Positions 10,980-24,400 of a stretch of DNA of 64,000 bases are shown in pieces. The stretch is from Epiperipatus broadwayi (lineage: Eukaryota; Onychophora; Udeonychophora; Euonychophora; Peripatidae): assembly GCA_028023455.1 (NCBI GenBank), contig JAQFVV010006335.1, positions 2,836,412-2,900,411 on the forward strand. Direction: 5' to 3'. Both the position numbers and the translations under genes were made by a program. The notes below the pieces were generated by a model. It made no database searches and had not been told where the DNA came from. It worked only from the letters and a program-made list of their open reading frames with translations. Each line of letters opens with the position of its first letter. The first letter of the stretch is position 1.

Positions 10980-12150
10980 CAGTGGTCTTTAACCACTGGA
11001 CTGTGGCTCAGCACCAGGCCGCAAAAGTTTTCTGTCGGTCCACAGCTAGACTGGCAAGAAAGTTTGTAATAACAAAATAATAAGATTTTAAACTTTTAAT
11101 TAATATGAACAATTTTTATTTATTTTTCATCGCATTTATTAAGAAAAAAGAAACAGAACAAAAACAAAATCTAATCAATCATACATAAATTAATTTGTTT
11201 TTCTATTTATCACAGATGTTTATGGGGGGGGGGAGATAGAAAAAGTTTTTTATTACACAAACTTCGGTTGTCTTTTGATAACCAATCACAGCTGCTTGTC
11301 AGTGTTGTTAATGCAATAAAATGTAATGTGAGTTTTTTTGATCTCTTAAATTTTTTCTACTTTCTCTTTTAATATTTCATTTTTAGTGTTTTTTTTTTTT
11401 TGGCTATAAGGTGATTCTTTTTTTTGGCTTTAACTTTTTATTTTGGAAATCAATTTTTATTACCTTTTTTTAAAAATAAAAACCAAAAAATAAGTTCTGT
11501 CTTTAACTTTTACAAAGTATTTCTCAATACACCACCACCACCCCAAAATAAAGTAAGATCAAAACTTTTGACTTTTTCAAGTTTCATTTTCTTTTTTTTT
11601 TGTTTAAAAATACACTCACTTTTTTTGGCCTATAAGGCAATATTTTTTTTGGCTTTATTTGTATACCACTAAAATACTAAAACTTTTATTTTTAAAACCA
11701 ATTTCTGTTACCTTTTTTAAAAATAAAAACAAACAAAAATAACTTTGGTGTCTATTTTTTGTCTCAGTAGTGACAACATATTTCTCAAACCCCCCCACCC
11801 CACCCCCAAAATAAGATAAGATCAAAACTTTTGACTTTTTCAACATTCAGGTGAATAACATTTTATTCTTGCATGTTGCAAGCACATTAATGAGAATGAT
11901 TGTTATTGTATATTTTCTGTAGCAGTATGACTGAGCAACTCATGAAAGAGTGTTCAACATGTGAAGGTAAGCAACACCATTACAATACACAATAACTAGT
12001 GTGCTGTTTTGGTCAGTTATAACAATTATGATAATCTAAGGCTAAGCAGGTTACATCTTTAAGAAACTTTATCTGTAAACTTCTGCTGGTCCATGAAATC
12101 TTATCCTTACTTTTACTGGTGCACAGGTGTGAAAAGGTTGAAGACCACTG
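10980..12150. mobile_element. Non-autonomous hAT-like DNA transposon with TIRs and 8-bp TSD
   Basis: The element starts CAGTGGTCTTTAACC (10980) and ends GGTTGAAGACCACTG (12150), terminal inverted repeats of 15 bp with one mismatch and typical of hAT elements. It is flanked by GGCTAGAC (10972-10979) and GACTAGAC (12151-12158), an 8-bp target duplication with one mismatch; 8 bp is the hAT signature. The 1171-bp interior has no transposase frame, so movement would need an enzyme from elsewhere. It contains a direct duplication (about 11394-11580 and 11618-11842). Confidence 0.88.
11394..11842. repeat. Internal direct duplication inside the hAT-like element
   Basis: Two copies share TTTTTTGGCTATAAGG-like starts, a 'TTACCTTTTTTAAAAATAAA' block, a C-rich 'CACCACCACCCC' or 'CCCCCCCACCCCACCCCC' tract, and the ending 'GATCAAAACTTTTGACTTTT'. 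The copies run about 11394-11580 and 11618-11842 and are diverged. Confidence 0.8.
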
Positions 12151-12158
12151 GACTAGAC

Positions 12159-12808
<650 letters not shown>

Positions 12809-12880
12809 ATAATAATTATTACTTCCGGTTTTCTAGTGTAAAGACGTGTTTACTTGTTCTCTTGATTTTTTAAATTTTTA

Positions 12881-13786
12881 ATGATGGATTCATGTTCTAT
12901 TTGTAAAGAACTTTTACCAAAAAATGGTAATTTCGTATCCTGCTTTGGTTGTACATCCGGTATGCACTTTGCATGTGCATCGTTGAGTGATACTACTTAC
13001 CGAAGAATGTCTATAAAAAAGAAGCAAGAATGGAGGTGTGCTGCTTGTAGAGTTAGTTTTTCTAAGGCTAGTGATGTTTTGGATTCATCTATGACTGCTA
13101 AAAATTCACATGATTTAATTTTGGAGGAAATTTTGGATAAATTAAAATTATTGCCGGTGATTCACAACACAATTTCAGAGTTATCTCAAGCAGTTGCTAA
13201 TTTGCGGACAGAAGTTATTTCTTTGCGTGAAAATGTGGATCGGAATAATCAAGAAATAATTCGTCTTTCTAATTCTTGTACTTCAAATGAGAATGAGATT
13301 TTGTTATTGAAAGATAAATTACATTCTATGGAACGATTTAATCTGGATCATGAAATTGAAATACAGGGTTTGCCTTGTCAAGAAAATGAAAATTTGCCGT
13401 TAATTTTAACTAACGTGGCGGACAAGCTCGGTGTTACAGATGTCGCTGTAGATTTGGAAAACGTTTTTCGTACAAAAAATAAATCAGGAGCTCCAGGTTT
13501 TGTTGTAGCTCGTTTTAAATCACGAAATTCTGCCATACAGTTTTTAATAAATAAAAAATCTGTTTTAACAGTTTCTCAAATTTTGCCTGGGGTTAATAAT
13601 AACAAACGTATTTATATTAATCAACGTTTGACTCCATTCAATAGAAGGCTTTTATGGTTGGCGAAACAGAAGTTACGTTCTGGTCAAGGTTTTGCTTTCA
13701 TTCATAATGGATCAGTGTATGTGAGAAAAGATTATAATTCTCCTCGTGTTTTAATTAGAAATGAAAGTGATTTGGAGTCATTCTGA
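12881..13786 (+). CDS. LINE ORF1 protein with PHD finger, coiled coil and FP-like C-terminal domain
   Basis: The 301-residue frame is intact. Residues 5-56 form a complete C4HC3 PHD-type zinc finger: C5, C8, C21, C24, H29, C32, C53, C56. Residues ~85-150 are rich in leucine with heptad character ('ISELSQAVANLRTEVISL'), indicating a coiled coil for oligomerisation. Residues ~155-300 ('EIEIQGLPCQENENL', 'KRIYINQRLTPFNRRLLWLA') resemble the FP25-like C-terminal domain common in LINE ORF1s and reverse-transcriptase neighbours. Such proteins bind the element RNA and DNA in the ribonucleoprotein. The first ATG is directly followed by a second; ORF2 begins 12 bases after the stop. This is a transposon protein, not a host chromatin reader. 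Confidence 0.93.
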   Translation: MMDSCSICKELLPKNGNFVSCFGCTSGMHFACASLSDTTYRRMSIKKKQEWRCAACRVSFSKASDVLDSSMTAKNSHDLILEEILDKLKLLPVIHNTISELSQAVANLRTEVISLRENVDRNNQEIIRLSNSCTSNENEILLLKDKLHSMERFNLDHEIEIQGLPCQENENLPLILTNVADKLGVTDVAVDLENVFRTKNKSGAPGFVVARFKSRNSAIQFLINKKSVLTVSQILPGVNNNKRIYINQRLTPFNRRLLWLAKQKLRSGQGFAFIHNGSVYVRKDYNSPRVLIRNESDLESF

Positions 13787-13798
13787 AATTTATTTATT

Positions 13799-14411
13799 AT
13801 GATAAATTCTGATTTGATTTCTCAGGAAAAAGATTTTGCTTCACTTAAATTATTTCATTTAAACATACGTAGCATTAGATGTCATTTTGATGAACTTGTA
13901 GTTTATTTAAATAATTTTCCTTTATTTCATTTTGATATAATTATTTTAACGGAAACTTGGATTTCTTTACAAGAACAAAATTTATATAGTTTGAATGGCT
14001 ATACGAGTATACTTTCTCCTCGTATGCATTTACGATCTGGTGGTGTTATGGTTTTTATAAAAACCGGTTTAGACTTTTCTTTCAATATTCCAACATTTAA
14101 TACTGCAGAATGTATTTTATTAACTTTGAGACTCTCCTAAATGTGTGCTTTCTATTTTGGCTATATATAGATCATGTACAAGTAAAGTTTTGGATTTTGT
14201 TACTGAACTTGATTCTTTGTTATTAGATTTGGGTTCAGAATCTGCTGTTTTAATGGGTGATCTAAATATTGATTTGTTAAATAATGCTTGTAAGTCTACT
14301 ATAGATTATTTAAATTTACTTTATAGCTATGGTTTTACGATCTCAAACGCTTTTTTCACCTACGCGTATTACTCCTATATCTCAATCTCTTTTAGATCAT
14401 ATTTTTGTTAG
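13799..14411 (+). pseudogene. LINE ORF2, apurinic endonuclease domain (frameshifted)
   Basis: The first piece (13799-14140) has 'HLNIRSI' and 'IIILTETWIS', the N-terminal APE motifs with the catalytic Glu, and 'RSGGVMVFIK'. A one-base loss near 14130 moves the reading to the frame of 14145-14411, which has 'VLSILAIYRS' and 'LMGDLNIDLL' (catalytic Asp/Asn). A second shift in a T-run near 14350 leads into the next piece, which begins with 'SPTRIT'. This nuclease nicks target DNA for target-primed reverse transcription. Confidence 0.88.
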
Positions 14412-15630
14412 ATTAAGCCGCAGTTTATTTTCTGATTCGTCTCTTTCTAAATTATTTCTTACAGATCATTTTGCTACTGAATTAAAAATATTGAATTGTA
14501 TGGATAATATTAATGTTTGTGCATATGTTGAGAAATTATCTTTTTCTAAATTGAATTATTTATTATCTGTTCAGAATTGGGATGAGATTTTTATGATAGA
14601 TAATGTAAATGATGCATTTTTGGGGTTCCAAGCTATTTGTTTAGATTTAATTGCTAAAGCAAAGTTTCATTTAAAATTGACAAGTAAGAATAGAAGAAGA
14701 TCTCTTTGGGTGACAGATGCGCTGGTATGTAAAATTAATCAGAGAAATGTATTAAAATCTTTGGATGGCTCATCAGATGTTTTAAAAAAACTTAATGTTG
14801 AAATTAAGTCTGATATTAGAAAGTTGAAGTTTAGATATTATCAAGAATTTCTTAGTGATAAAAATGTTTCTTTGAAATGGAGAACAATAAATTCTTTGAT
14901 TAAAAAATCTTCTCCTGATCGTATTAAATGTATTAAATATAATGAAAGTTTAATTGAGTTACAGAATAATGAAAAATATTTAGCTGATCGGTTTAATGAG
15001 TATTTTGTAAATTTATCGACGCGTGATGTGCCTGAGCAGATTTTGTCTTCTTATTCAAGTTTGAATTCTTTTTTATATTTTGATGTTTCTGAATCTCAGT
15101 TGTCTGTAGCAATTGATAGTTTAAAAAATGTCACTTCTTTTGGACTAGATGGTATAACACCTAAGATGCTTAAAGAAAATAAGGTTGCATTTTTGCCTAT
15201 TTTAGTTCATTTATTTAATTTATCTTTGCAGTCTGGATCATTTCCAGAATGTCTGAAAGTTAATGTTATTACTCCTGTTTATAAAAAGGGTGATTCTACT
15301 CTTATGGTCAATTATAGGCCAATTGCTATTATTTCTGTTTTTTCTAAATTATTGGAAATGATTGTTAGGGATCAAATGTTGTCATTTCTGTTTAAAAATA
15401 AAATTTTATCTGACTATCAATATGGTTTTCTTCCTGGCAGAAGTACATTGGATGCTTTAAAACATCATGTTCAGTATTTAACATCTTCATTGGATCAGGA
15501 ACTTAAAACATTGGCTATTTATCTTGATTTATCTAAAGCATTTGATTCTGTTAATCATAATATTTTGATTGCTGTTACTACTTGTATGGTTTTCGTGGAT
15601 CTATTGGTAGTTGGTTGGAGAGTTATTTAA
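14329..15630 (+). pseudogene. LINE ORF2, end of endonuclease and N-terminal half of reverse transcriptase
   Basis: This 433-residue frame includes the endonuclease end ('LLDHIFV' and 'LTDHFATEL', with the SDH-like catalytic His). The spacer follows, then RT blocks 'TSFGLDGITPKMLKEN', 'NVITPVYKKGDSTL', 'NYRPIAIISVFSKLLEMI', 'QYGFLPGRSTLDAL' and the first catalytic Asp box 'AIYLDLSKAFDSVNHNIL'. After that the frame is lost near 15570, and the last ~20 residues are out-of-frame translation. The first Met is not a real start. Confidence 0.92.
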
Positions 15631-16624
15631 ATGATAGGAAACAGTTTACTAATATTTATGGTACTATCAGTGATGTTGTCTTGATTAATTCTGGAGTTCC
15701 TAAGGTTCAGTACTTGGTCCTCTATTGTTTTTAATTTATATTAATGATTTATTTTCATTGAAGTTACATTCTAAGATTTTTGGTTTTGCTGATGATATTG
15801 CTTTATCTTGCAATGCTGTTTCTTATAATCTTCTTGAAAAATTTAGTGAATGAGGATTTGGACTCAATTGGTAAATGGTTGGCATATAATTCATTGTTGG
15901 TCAATTTAGATAAAACAAAAGCTATTCTTTTTTCTTACAAGCGTACTTTTTTTTCTCTTAAGATTAAAATTTGCTGTAAGTATATTTTGCATTATAATAG
16001 TATATGTACTTGTGAGAATATTCCTTTGGTAGATAATTATTGTTATTTGGGAATATATATTGACTCCAGATTGTCCTGGACAAATCACATTACCTATCTT
16101 TGTCAACGGTTACGTAATTTAAACTATATGTTTTATTATTTAGTTAAATTTCTTCCTAGGTCTGCTCTCATTTTATTTACATTGCCTGTTATCAGAGTAT
16201 TTTATCTTACAATATCATTATTTGGGGTAATGCTTCTCCACATATTTTATCTTCTTTGCGTGTTTTGCAAAATTATACTTTGCGCATTATTTTTGGTAGA
16301 TCTCGTTCCTCTTCTGTTCGAGATATTTATATTGCATTTGGTTTATTTGATGTAAATCACTTATATCAATATAGAGTTATTTTTGATATTTTTTGTGCTA
16401 AACCTTTTCTGAATTCTAGAGTTTATGTTCTAAATACTCGTCTTTCTAATAAATTTCAATTACCTTTACCAAAATTTTTTAAGGAATCTAGTAGAAGACA
16501 ATATGTTTATTCTGGGTCAAAGTTGTTTAATAAATTTGTATATGAATGTTCAATTGATCTGAATAATATTTCTTATATATCATTCAAAAAATATTTGTGT
16601 CAATGGTTGTGTAGTATGTATTAA
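15588..16624 (+). pseudogene. LINE ORF2, C-terminal half of reverse transcriptase (several frames)
   Basis: From 15588 another frame continues with 'YGFRGSIGSWLESYLNDRKQ'. A further shift near 15700 damages the 'GVPQGS' block. The active-site box FADD is present at 15785-15796. The thumb continues in the frame of 15780-16355 with 'DSIGKWLAYNSLLVNLDKTK' and 'CYLGIYIDSRLSWTNHI', and the C-terminal region in the frame 16256-16624 ('LQNYTLRIIFG', 'YSGSKLFNKF'). The stop is at about 16624. At least five single-base indels separate the pieces, so the copy is inactive. Confidence 0.88.
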
Positions 16625-16844
16625 TTTTGGCATTTATTTTATTTATTTAATTAATTTTATTTATTTCCTAAACTGTTCTTTTGAGTTTTTGATTGTATTT
16701 TTATTTAATTTATTTTTACATGTAAATTCCACACACAAGATTTTTCTTGTTTGGAGTTTTTAAATATTTGTGATGTACTTTGTTTTATTTCATAGAATAA
16801 ATTGAAAAAAAAAAATTGAAAAAAAAAAAAAAAAAAAATTATTA

Positions 16845-18463
16845 TCATTAATCATTTAAAAAGAAAGAGAGGGAGAGAAATTCTAATATTTTCAACAAAG
16901 TTTGCAATTAGATTCTTTTTTGTTATTTGTTTTTCCTCTTGTTGTTACTCCTGAAATTTGTCATACATAAATATACATGTGTATATACATGCACTTACAC
17001 TTGCAGTATTCAGTAAATATTATACTTCTTGTTGAGTATCTAAAAATGTATTTATCCATATATCCTTTTTGAGTTATTTTTTGTCACTGCTGCACCTTAT
17101 GATGAGTAAAAAGGGGTTTATTCATTGTAAATTCCCCATAATTAAGTCCACTAATAACTTTATATTTAGAATAGTAGTCAGTATATAATTGTGCTGCACA
17201 TATATACATGTATAAGAATTTATTGTAAAAGGCAAATAAATACTGTATCTCACATTGAGTACTATATAGTATCTGAGCTAATGCAACCTTTTTGACATTT
17301 TGAAAAATATGAAATTAGTGAAATATTTCATAGTCCAAATATACATATGCATATTTTTTTATTATATATGCTATCAATAAAAAAACGTTTAAAGTCTTGA
17401 GTAAAAGTGTATGTCTGTATAACTGAAAATATCTTATCTGAAAATATCTGTATATCAAATCACACAAAGTATAACTTATTTCTACAGGGTAAAAAGCTCA
17501 GACCACATCCATTCTTTATGAAACATTGTATTGTAAATAGCTTTAGGGGTTTATCTATTTTTGTATTCATTTAAATTGTATTTATATATTTATCTATTTC
17601 AAAGCATCAAATATATATCTGGGTTGTAATAATAATTCATTTATTTATTTTTATATCATTTTAAGTATAAAACGGTGGTGGATATTTGGGATTAAATAAA
17701 TATTTAATTATAATATTAAACTTGTTTTGTTTTTGCATTATTATTTATTTGATAAAATGTACTCTTTCCTTATCAATCATGTACCAATAATAACCATTTA
17801 ACTTACCCACTGAAGACCTAGATGTAGAGTACTGAGCTAGCCACATGGGATATCACACTACCAGGGTGTTAAATCTTATTCTTATGCTCCTCTAAACTTA
17901 TGGTATTGCACATCCTTCTAGGAGGGGGTGGAAATTCATTTTTGATTTTTTTCTAGAAGTGGCGCACAAAAGCTATTTTGTAAATAGACTTTTCAAAGGT
18001 GTGTACTTAGCATAGGTTCTAAATATCCAGGCATTCGAGTAAGATATTGACTAAAGAGTGTTTTTAATTGGCAGAGACCTGTCAATTCACTCTTTCTGTC
18101 AGTTTAGCTGGAAGTACCAATATATATGAGTACAGACAATCGTCTAAATTGGTATCCATTTTTTCCCTGTTAAATCTTGATCACTTCATGCTCGGTGCAG
18201 GATTAGGAATAGAAATCCAAAGGGAAATATGGTACAGTACAATAGATAACAATCAACAATCTCATACTGTTGTCAATGCAAACTCCTTTTAACAATAAAG
18301 TGGAATCTAACCATTATACATGGTGTCATACATTTATATAGACACTAAAGTTTGCAACTTGGCTACAAAGATTGAAATTATTGATAGAAAGAGGTTTAAT
18401 ATAAATGCCAAAGATTGCAACTTGACCAATATAAATAAAATGCCCATTAAATAAAAACTAATG
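16845..18463. other. Spacer with no supported gene
   Basis: AT-rich to about 17760, then a more balanced block (17800-18300). A 74-residue frame at 18068-18292 is preceded by a weak acceptor-like 'TTTTTAATTGGCAG', but no domain or partner exon was recognised. It may be part of an unrecognised repeat. Confidence 0.4.
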
Positions 18464-18700
18464 TAATAACAATAAAAGTAATAGATATAATAGTAATTAA
18501 TTATTATATCCAGTTCTTCAATCTGCAGTACTTCTGGTTAATTCTTTAACTCTCCTCAATTGCTGTTAAATTAAAACAAGAAAAAAATAATGGAAGCAAA
18601 TGTTATCAACTCAAATCCTATGAATCCCCAATTTTAACTTTAGCAGCTTGTCTATTAATCATATTCATTTTGTTTCTATTTATTAAAATTGCCTCCTTAA
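18464..18700. repeat. Family F2 copy, one arm only
   Basis: Begins with 'AATAACAATAAAAGTAATAG' and 'AATAGTAATTAATTATTATA', then runs through 'CTTCAATCTGCAGTACTTCT' to 'AGCAGCTTGTCTATTAATCA'. This is the same sequence as the left arm of the palindrome at 39652-40060. Confidence 0.85.
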
Positions 18701-18863
18701 TTTTTTTTTATTATGGTTTCTCTTTTCATGAAGAATCTTAATACTTTCAAGATCAAACTTAAAATTTATATTTACATGTCATTTCATGATCAAAGAAAAC
18801 TGAAGCACTTATTTGAGGATGGCTCTGTGGATTGAGAGACTGTAGTATATAATAAATTACCAT

Positions 18864-18870
<7 letters not shown>

Positions 18871-18902
<32 letters not shown>

Positions 18903-18909
18903 GCATGTA

Positions 18910-18947
<38 letters not shown>
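18871..18947. repeat. (TA)n microsatellite in two blocks
   Basis: Two (TA)n blocks are separated by 'CATGCATGTATGA', itself near-palindromic. Confidence 0.9.
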
Positions 18948-18953
<6 letters not shown>

Positions 18954-21481
18954 TCAAACATGCATAGATATATTTTAAACAGGAAACTTTTTTAAATAAA
19001 AATAATAACAGTAATAATAATAAAGATGATGATATGATGATGAAGATAAGTATTTAGTGGCTATAATGACATTTATAAAATCTAATTATTATTTTCACCT
19101 TTTGTTTACAATTAATACTTTTGTTTTAATATAAATCTTATAATGAAGATTTTATGGAAATTGCATTAGATTTAAAATAATTCAGTCTAGGCTACTTGTA
19201 TTTGTTTGTGGTTAAAAATTGAATTGTAATAGGTTTTGATTGATTTTCTTTTTAACTAAAAACAATTCAAAGCCAATGGGTGCACACTTTTTTATTATAG
19301 AAAGTTTGTGCATTGTCACCTTTTCTTTAAATTATAAAAGTAGAAAACAAAACTTTATACATAACTTATTTATTTTTATACAATTAAATTAAATATTTGT
19401 TTTTTAGTATGTAAATGATGTTTTATATTCCATTTTTCTTTGAATATATTTGTATTTTAACAGAAACTTAGCCAAATATTACAAAAAATACTCATCACCA
19501 AAAATATTACAATTATTTTTTTTGTAAATGTATGAATTTTAATATTTCAAGAAACATATTCATTTCTTGAATGTATCTTTACCAAAATTTATCTTACTTA
19601 TACATATTTGATAAATAATATGATTCTTAATATAATAATTTTTAGCTTGAAGATTAAACTGAATTTTTTTATTGTATGTATTTTTGATATGGCTTTTAAT
19701 AAATTTGTCAAACAGGAAGTTATTTTATGCAGAATAAGTTTTTTTTGTTAAAAATAGAAACATACAAATTAGTTGTGAATTTAACAATAAGAGGCTGTTC
19801 AAAAACATCATAAAAGAGATTAACATTTTTTATGTCTTTATTGATTGATAACTTTTCTTTGTAGTTCCATTTTCATTATAAATATAACAAATGTGAAAAT
19901 TGATGTATATATGTTTACATGCATTAACAATAAAAATAATAAATATAATGGTAATTAACTATTATATGTATTATTTTTATTGTTATTACAATAGTTTTTT
20001 TTAAATAATGGGACATTTTATTAATATTATGTTTATGTATATATATATATTTAATTTTATTACATTCATTTAATTATTAATTATATTTTTAAAAAAATAT
20101 TAATAATGTTTTATATTTTTAATTTTATAAATAAAATAAAAAATTATAAAATTTACTCAAAATTATCATTTCATGATAAGTTACCAAAAAAAACATAAAT
20201 ATATGGAGTTTATAGATTCTCTTATTTAGTCAATGAGTATTAGATACATTTTTCAGACACTTAGATATTGATGTTTTAAAAGTTTATTTACTTATTTTAA
20301 ATGTTCTTAAACATATTAATAATTTCATATTTATAAAAGTAGAAAAAATACAAGTTTATTTTATATATTTGTTTTACATAGCTGAAATTATCTAAAATAG
20401 TAAATGATAAAATATTTATTAATATTAATTAAGAAGGAAAATTAAGTTTTAAAAGTTATTTTTATTAAAGTATTTTATTTATACAATGTATTTTAATTTT
20501 AAGCACAAGATGAATATATACATAATCATGAAAAACTTGTCAAGTAATAATTTGAGAAATAAAACATATTTATCAAAAGCTTATTTTTTATATATATAGT
20601 AAATAATATTTACTAAAGCTGTAACCTCAGCAATGTGCATGTAAAAATGCGATAGTAGTGACCTCTATAGGTCTTAACCACAAGCTTATGCCTTGGAAGA
20701 AAATAATTTTGTCTTATCATTTGCAAGTTGTTATATTTGTCAACATGGGAGATATAACATTATTATTCTATAGTTAACTATCTGCAAAGATATCACTACA
20801 ATAATTTCACTAGAGACTAAGTTTCTTTGAGAAAAAAGATTTTATGAAGTTTAATGGGGTGATAGCAAATCATCATCACTCCCATGACCAATATATATCC
20901 ATCTACTTCTGTTTCAAGTAATAACAAAAATTTCATATATTTTCTTAATTGATTACTGTAGGGTCAATTTCTTCAGGGTGCAGTTCATAGTATATCTTTT
21001 GTTGTATAAAATTTAGAGTTAGGGAAATAGATAAATATTTAATCACCATTTTAAAATAAAATCTTCTAAATCGATATATTTGATAAATAGCTTTAATTGT
21101 ATAAATGTCAAATGAATGTGGGTTTGAAGTTTATGTTCATGAATATGTCCAATGTGAGTAAATTTTTTAATTAAGATATTTCAATAAGCTATAATATGTA
21201 TTCATATGGTTTAAATTGTTTGGCTTTATAGATTTGTTTTCTTTGATGATTTGCTCATTTTTTTCTTTGAGGATTTGCTCTCATCATAATTAATTAATTT
21301 AGAGCAATGCATAATATTATTGACCATTTCATAAAAAACACATGCATATAATATTATAAAGTTTAAATTAGTGTCATGATTGTTACATATCAAAGTATGT
21401 CTCTGCACATAAATATTTCTAAATATTCAAGTTTAAATCTGTTATAATTTGTTTTAGCCATTTTTAAGAATAGTAATAATA
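18948..21481. other. Highly AT-rich sequence without supported gene
   Basis: Apart from the F2 fragment at 19925-19990, only short frames (for example 21226-21408 minus) that look random. The segment 20600-20960 is less AT-rich but has no recognisable content. Confidence 0.45.
19925..19990. repeat. Family F2 mini-copy (fused ends)
   Basis: 'AACAATAAAAATAATAAATA' followed by 'ATAATGGTAATTAACTATTA' then directly by the reverse complement end 'TTATTTTTATTGTTATT'. Only the terminal inverted repeats remain, giving a ~65-bp palindrome. Confidence 0.85.
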
Positions 21482-24400
21482 ATGAAAAATCAGCACTGGA
21501 AATCTAGGTTCTTTCCATCTTTCTCTAGTGGAAATGGAGATAGCCTACTTACCAGTATAGGATACCATCAAGATCATCCCACTGCAAAGTTAAGCCCTAG
21601 TGTTTTAGCTGACACTAGTAATAATATTGAACTAGCTTTTTCTAATGAAGCATTCAGGTTTGCCATTGTTACCAGTCCCAAGCACATTGTTCTGCAGGAT
21701 GATTTTGAAGCTTCTTCCATGCTCAATGACAATGACTTTTAGCCTGATCCAGAAGTGGATGATCCTTTCCACTTAAAATTGAATCCTGATCTTGAAGGAA
21801 TTTGTCTGGAGGAGGATAGACCTCCTGATTGTGGTGAAAAAAATGATGACTGTAATGTTTAATGTCATTTCAATGAATGTCCAGGACCTAAACTCTTGTG
21901 ACAGAGCCTAAATTTTGTCACATTAGTTTAATCATCAAGCCCCAATATCCTTTGTCTGTGTAAAATAAAACTTCATCTCTGGTCTGACTCTCACATTATA
22001 AACCTTACCCAAAATTTGGGTTATTTTCAATATTCATACTCATCCTCTGCTATGGGTGGAGTCGCTGTTACCATTAGTAAAAAGTTATTAATCTCTTTGC
22101 TTAAAATATTACACATTGATTCCAAGTGCTTAATTGCCATTGTGCAATTTAATGGTTAGTCTATGAATCTGGTTAATGTTTACTTATCAAGATTATTCTG
22201 AATTAGTACTTAGTGTTATACACATAATTAACTTTGTCCTAAAGGTCAGTTTGTTCCTGACTCTGATTGTCAACAATTTCAACCATACCTATAAACAATT
22301 TCAAAGCAAGTTCACACAGTATCTTAATAAACCTGCTGTAAGCAGAAGAAAGCTTTTTCCTCAGTCTGCTTTCTCATATTACACAAAAAAAACATATTGT
22401 TGATTGACCTCATCTACTTTTCCCTCATACTGGACCTGATTATTGAGGCTCATTTTTGCCTAATAATTTTTTCTGATTATTATGCCTTAGAGATGAGGAT
22501 CAATCCTAAAATTGTCATTCAAATGGTAGAAGAAATGCTACATACCACCCCGATGTTTACCAAATATAATATCATTACCCAATTAACTTCTGGAGCTTAC
22601 AGTGTTTTCAATAAAATCCAGACATTATTCCTCTCTCCACAATTTGCTTGAGGGATGCTTATTGAATCTGTCAGAGACATGATTTTCAGATGTACTGGTG
22701 AATCTAAGGGTTCATGTTTGCATGCTCCAGGAACTGTACTTGATTGCCCTTGAACTTAAAGACCTACCATTTGAGGTGCAGAAAACCACACATATCCTTG
22801 CTTTAAAAGTGAAATACAAATTCACACAAAAGACTGTAGCTGATTACATCTCCATCAAAAGAGCCTGGAAACACTTTCATCATCAACATTGCGGGAATAG
22901 GGGCTATCTTAGATAAGCCCATGGTTCTGGCAAAAGATCAAAGGCCCCAGATTGATTGAGTTGCAATGTAACTGTTACTCTGGACCCTTATTGCTGGCCA
23001 GGATTAATGACCACTATTTCAAAAAAATTCAACCATACACTGTTATTAATTCACAGAGAAAAACACATTGTTGAGGACTCTGATCCACAATGTATTATAA
23101 ATTCAGAATATTATGAAAGTTGGAATCTTTCCCTGACCATGTTCAACCTGGGATGCATGGAATTCCCAAGTTTCTGCTTCTGCAATTTCATGCATTTACT
23201 TTCCCAATCATCAAGGATATTGTGGATCTTCTTGCTGATGACTATCATGCAATTTATGGGATTTTTCCAAACACCATGGTTCCTCTTATCAAAAAGTGGG
23301 AGGTTCCCCATGAGTTGGAAAAATCTTCATGTGATACCAATGGTGTCTTTTCTTATTAAGATGATTGAAGACAATTAAAGTGGTGATTCAATACAACATC
23401 ATACATCAATTATCTTTTTATCAATTTACCAAGAGAGGGAGCTCCACTGCTGATGCATTCACCTTCTTATCAAATCATGTTCATAGGAAAAGAATGTCCT
23501 GGTCAGTTGCAGTCCAACTTGGTTTTTGCCAGAGACTTTTATTGCATCAGGATCAATATGCTACTCAGTGTACTGAGGAATCTAAGTGCCTTCTGAATAC
23601 CTCTGAATGATTAAGAACTTTTTTCAAAACCATGAGGTGTTTTCCCCTTGGATTGTTGAGTTGCCCCAGGATTTCAGCACTGTATTTCCATCCCACATGG
23701 CTCATCACTGAGTGAACTTCTCTTCATGGCCTATATTAACCCATTGCTGTTGTGCATTGAGGTTATCTTTTTGGAAATAATCATCCCTATGCTGAAAAAG
23801 AACATACATCATATCTCCTACATGGATGTTGTGGTTGTATTTTATTCATCCCAGAATGAATTAACTAGGCTTGAAGAACTCTTGGACTAATTTGCTCATC
23901 ATTTTGGTCTCAGAGTCAATAGAAGAAAGTCAGTCATATTGTCCATTTTAACAGACAAACAGATCCCAGGTGGTTTTGGGGCTCTTCTCAAAAATGTATT
24001 GTTTTCCATCTGGCTCCCTCCCCCATATATCATGAAGAGGGAATCGCAAAATTTCCTCGATTACCAAGATTAACTGCATTGTTACATCCCTGTCTAAAAT
24101 TTACCTCTCTCTCTCTTGGGGAAAGTCACCCTATAGAATGCCATGGTACTGCCAAAAATACTATATTACCTGGATGGCTTTTCCCCAAGAAATTTATTTA
24201 TTAGCAAGATAGAAACAATATACCAGAAATTGTGCTGGTGGAGGTGAGGCCCTGGTCATCAGCCTGAATATATTATAGAAACCTAGGCTTCTTAATGGCC
24301 TTTCTCTTCATTCACTTAGAATCTTTTATTTGCAATGGACTCACAATTTTCTATATAAAATATTTAAAGATAACTCCAACGTGGAATGTCCAGTACCTAT

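Larger units (their letters stand above)
12821..16838 (+). mobile_element. Near-full-length LINE (CR1/Jockey-group-like), PHD-finger ORF1 and APE-RT ORF2
   Basis: The element runs from a short 5' leader (CTTCCGGTTTTCTAG) through ORF1 (12881-13786), 12 bases of spacer, and ORF2 (13799-16624, frameshifted) to a 3' UTR ending in two ATTGAAAAAA-type units and a poly-A tail (to 16838). A possible 8-bp target duplication AATTATTA occurs at 12814-12821 and 16837-16844. The PHD-type ORF1 plus apurinic-endonuclease ORF2 layout is known from the CR1/Jockey assemblage; the exact clade needs a tree. It looks comparatively young: full length, with only single-base frameshifts. Confidence 0.92.

Noticed and set aside
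12881-13060. Host PHD-finger gene
   Set aside because: The PHD domain is followed by coiled coil and FP-like domain and then a LINE ORF2, so it is a transposon ORF1.
18068-18292. Possible exon with acceptor-like upstream sequence
   Set aside because: No recognisable domain, no donor or partner exon, weak polypyrimidine tract; left as unexplained spacer.
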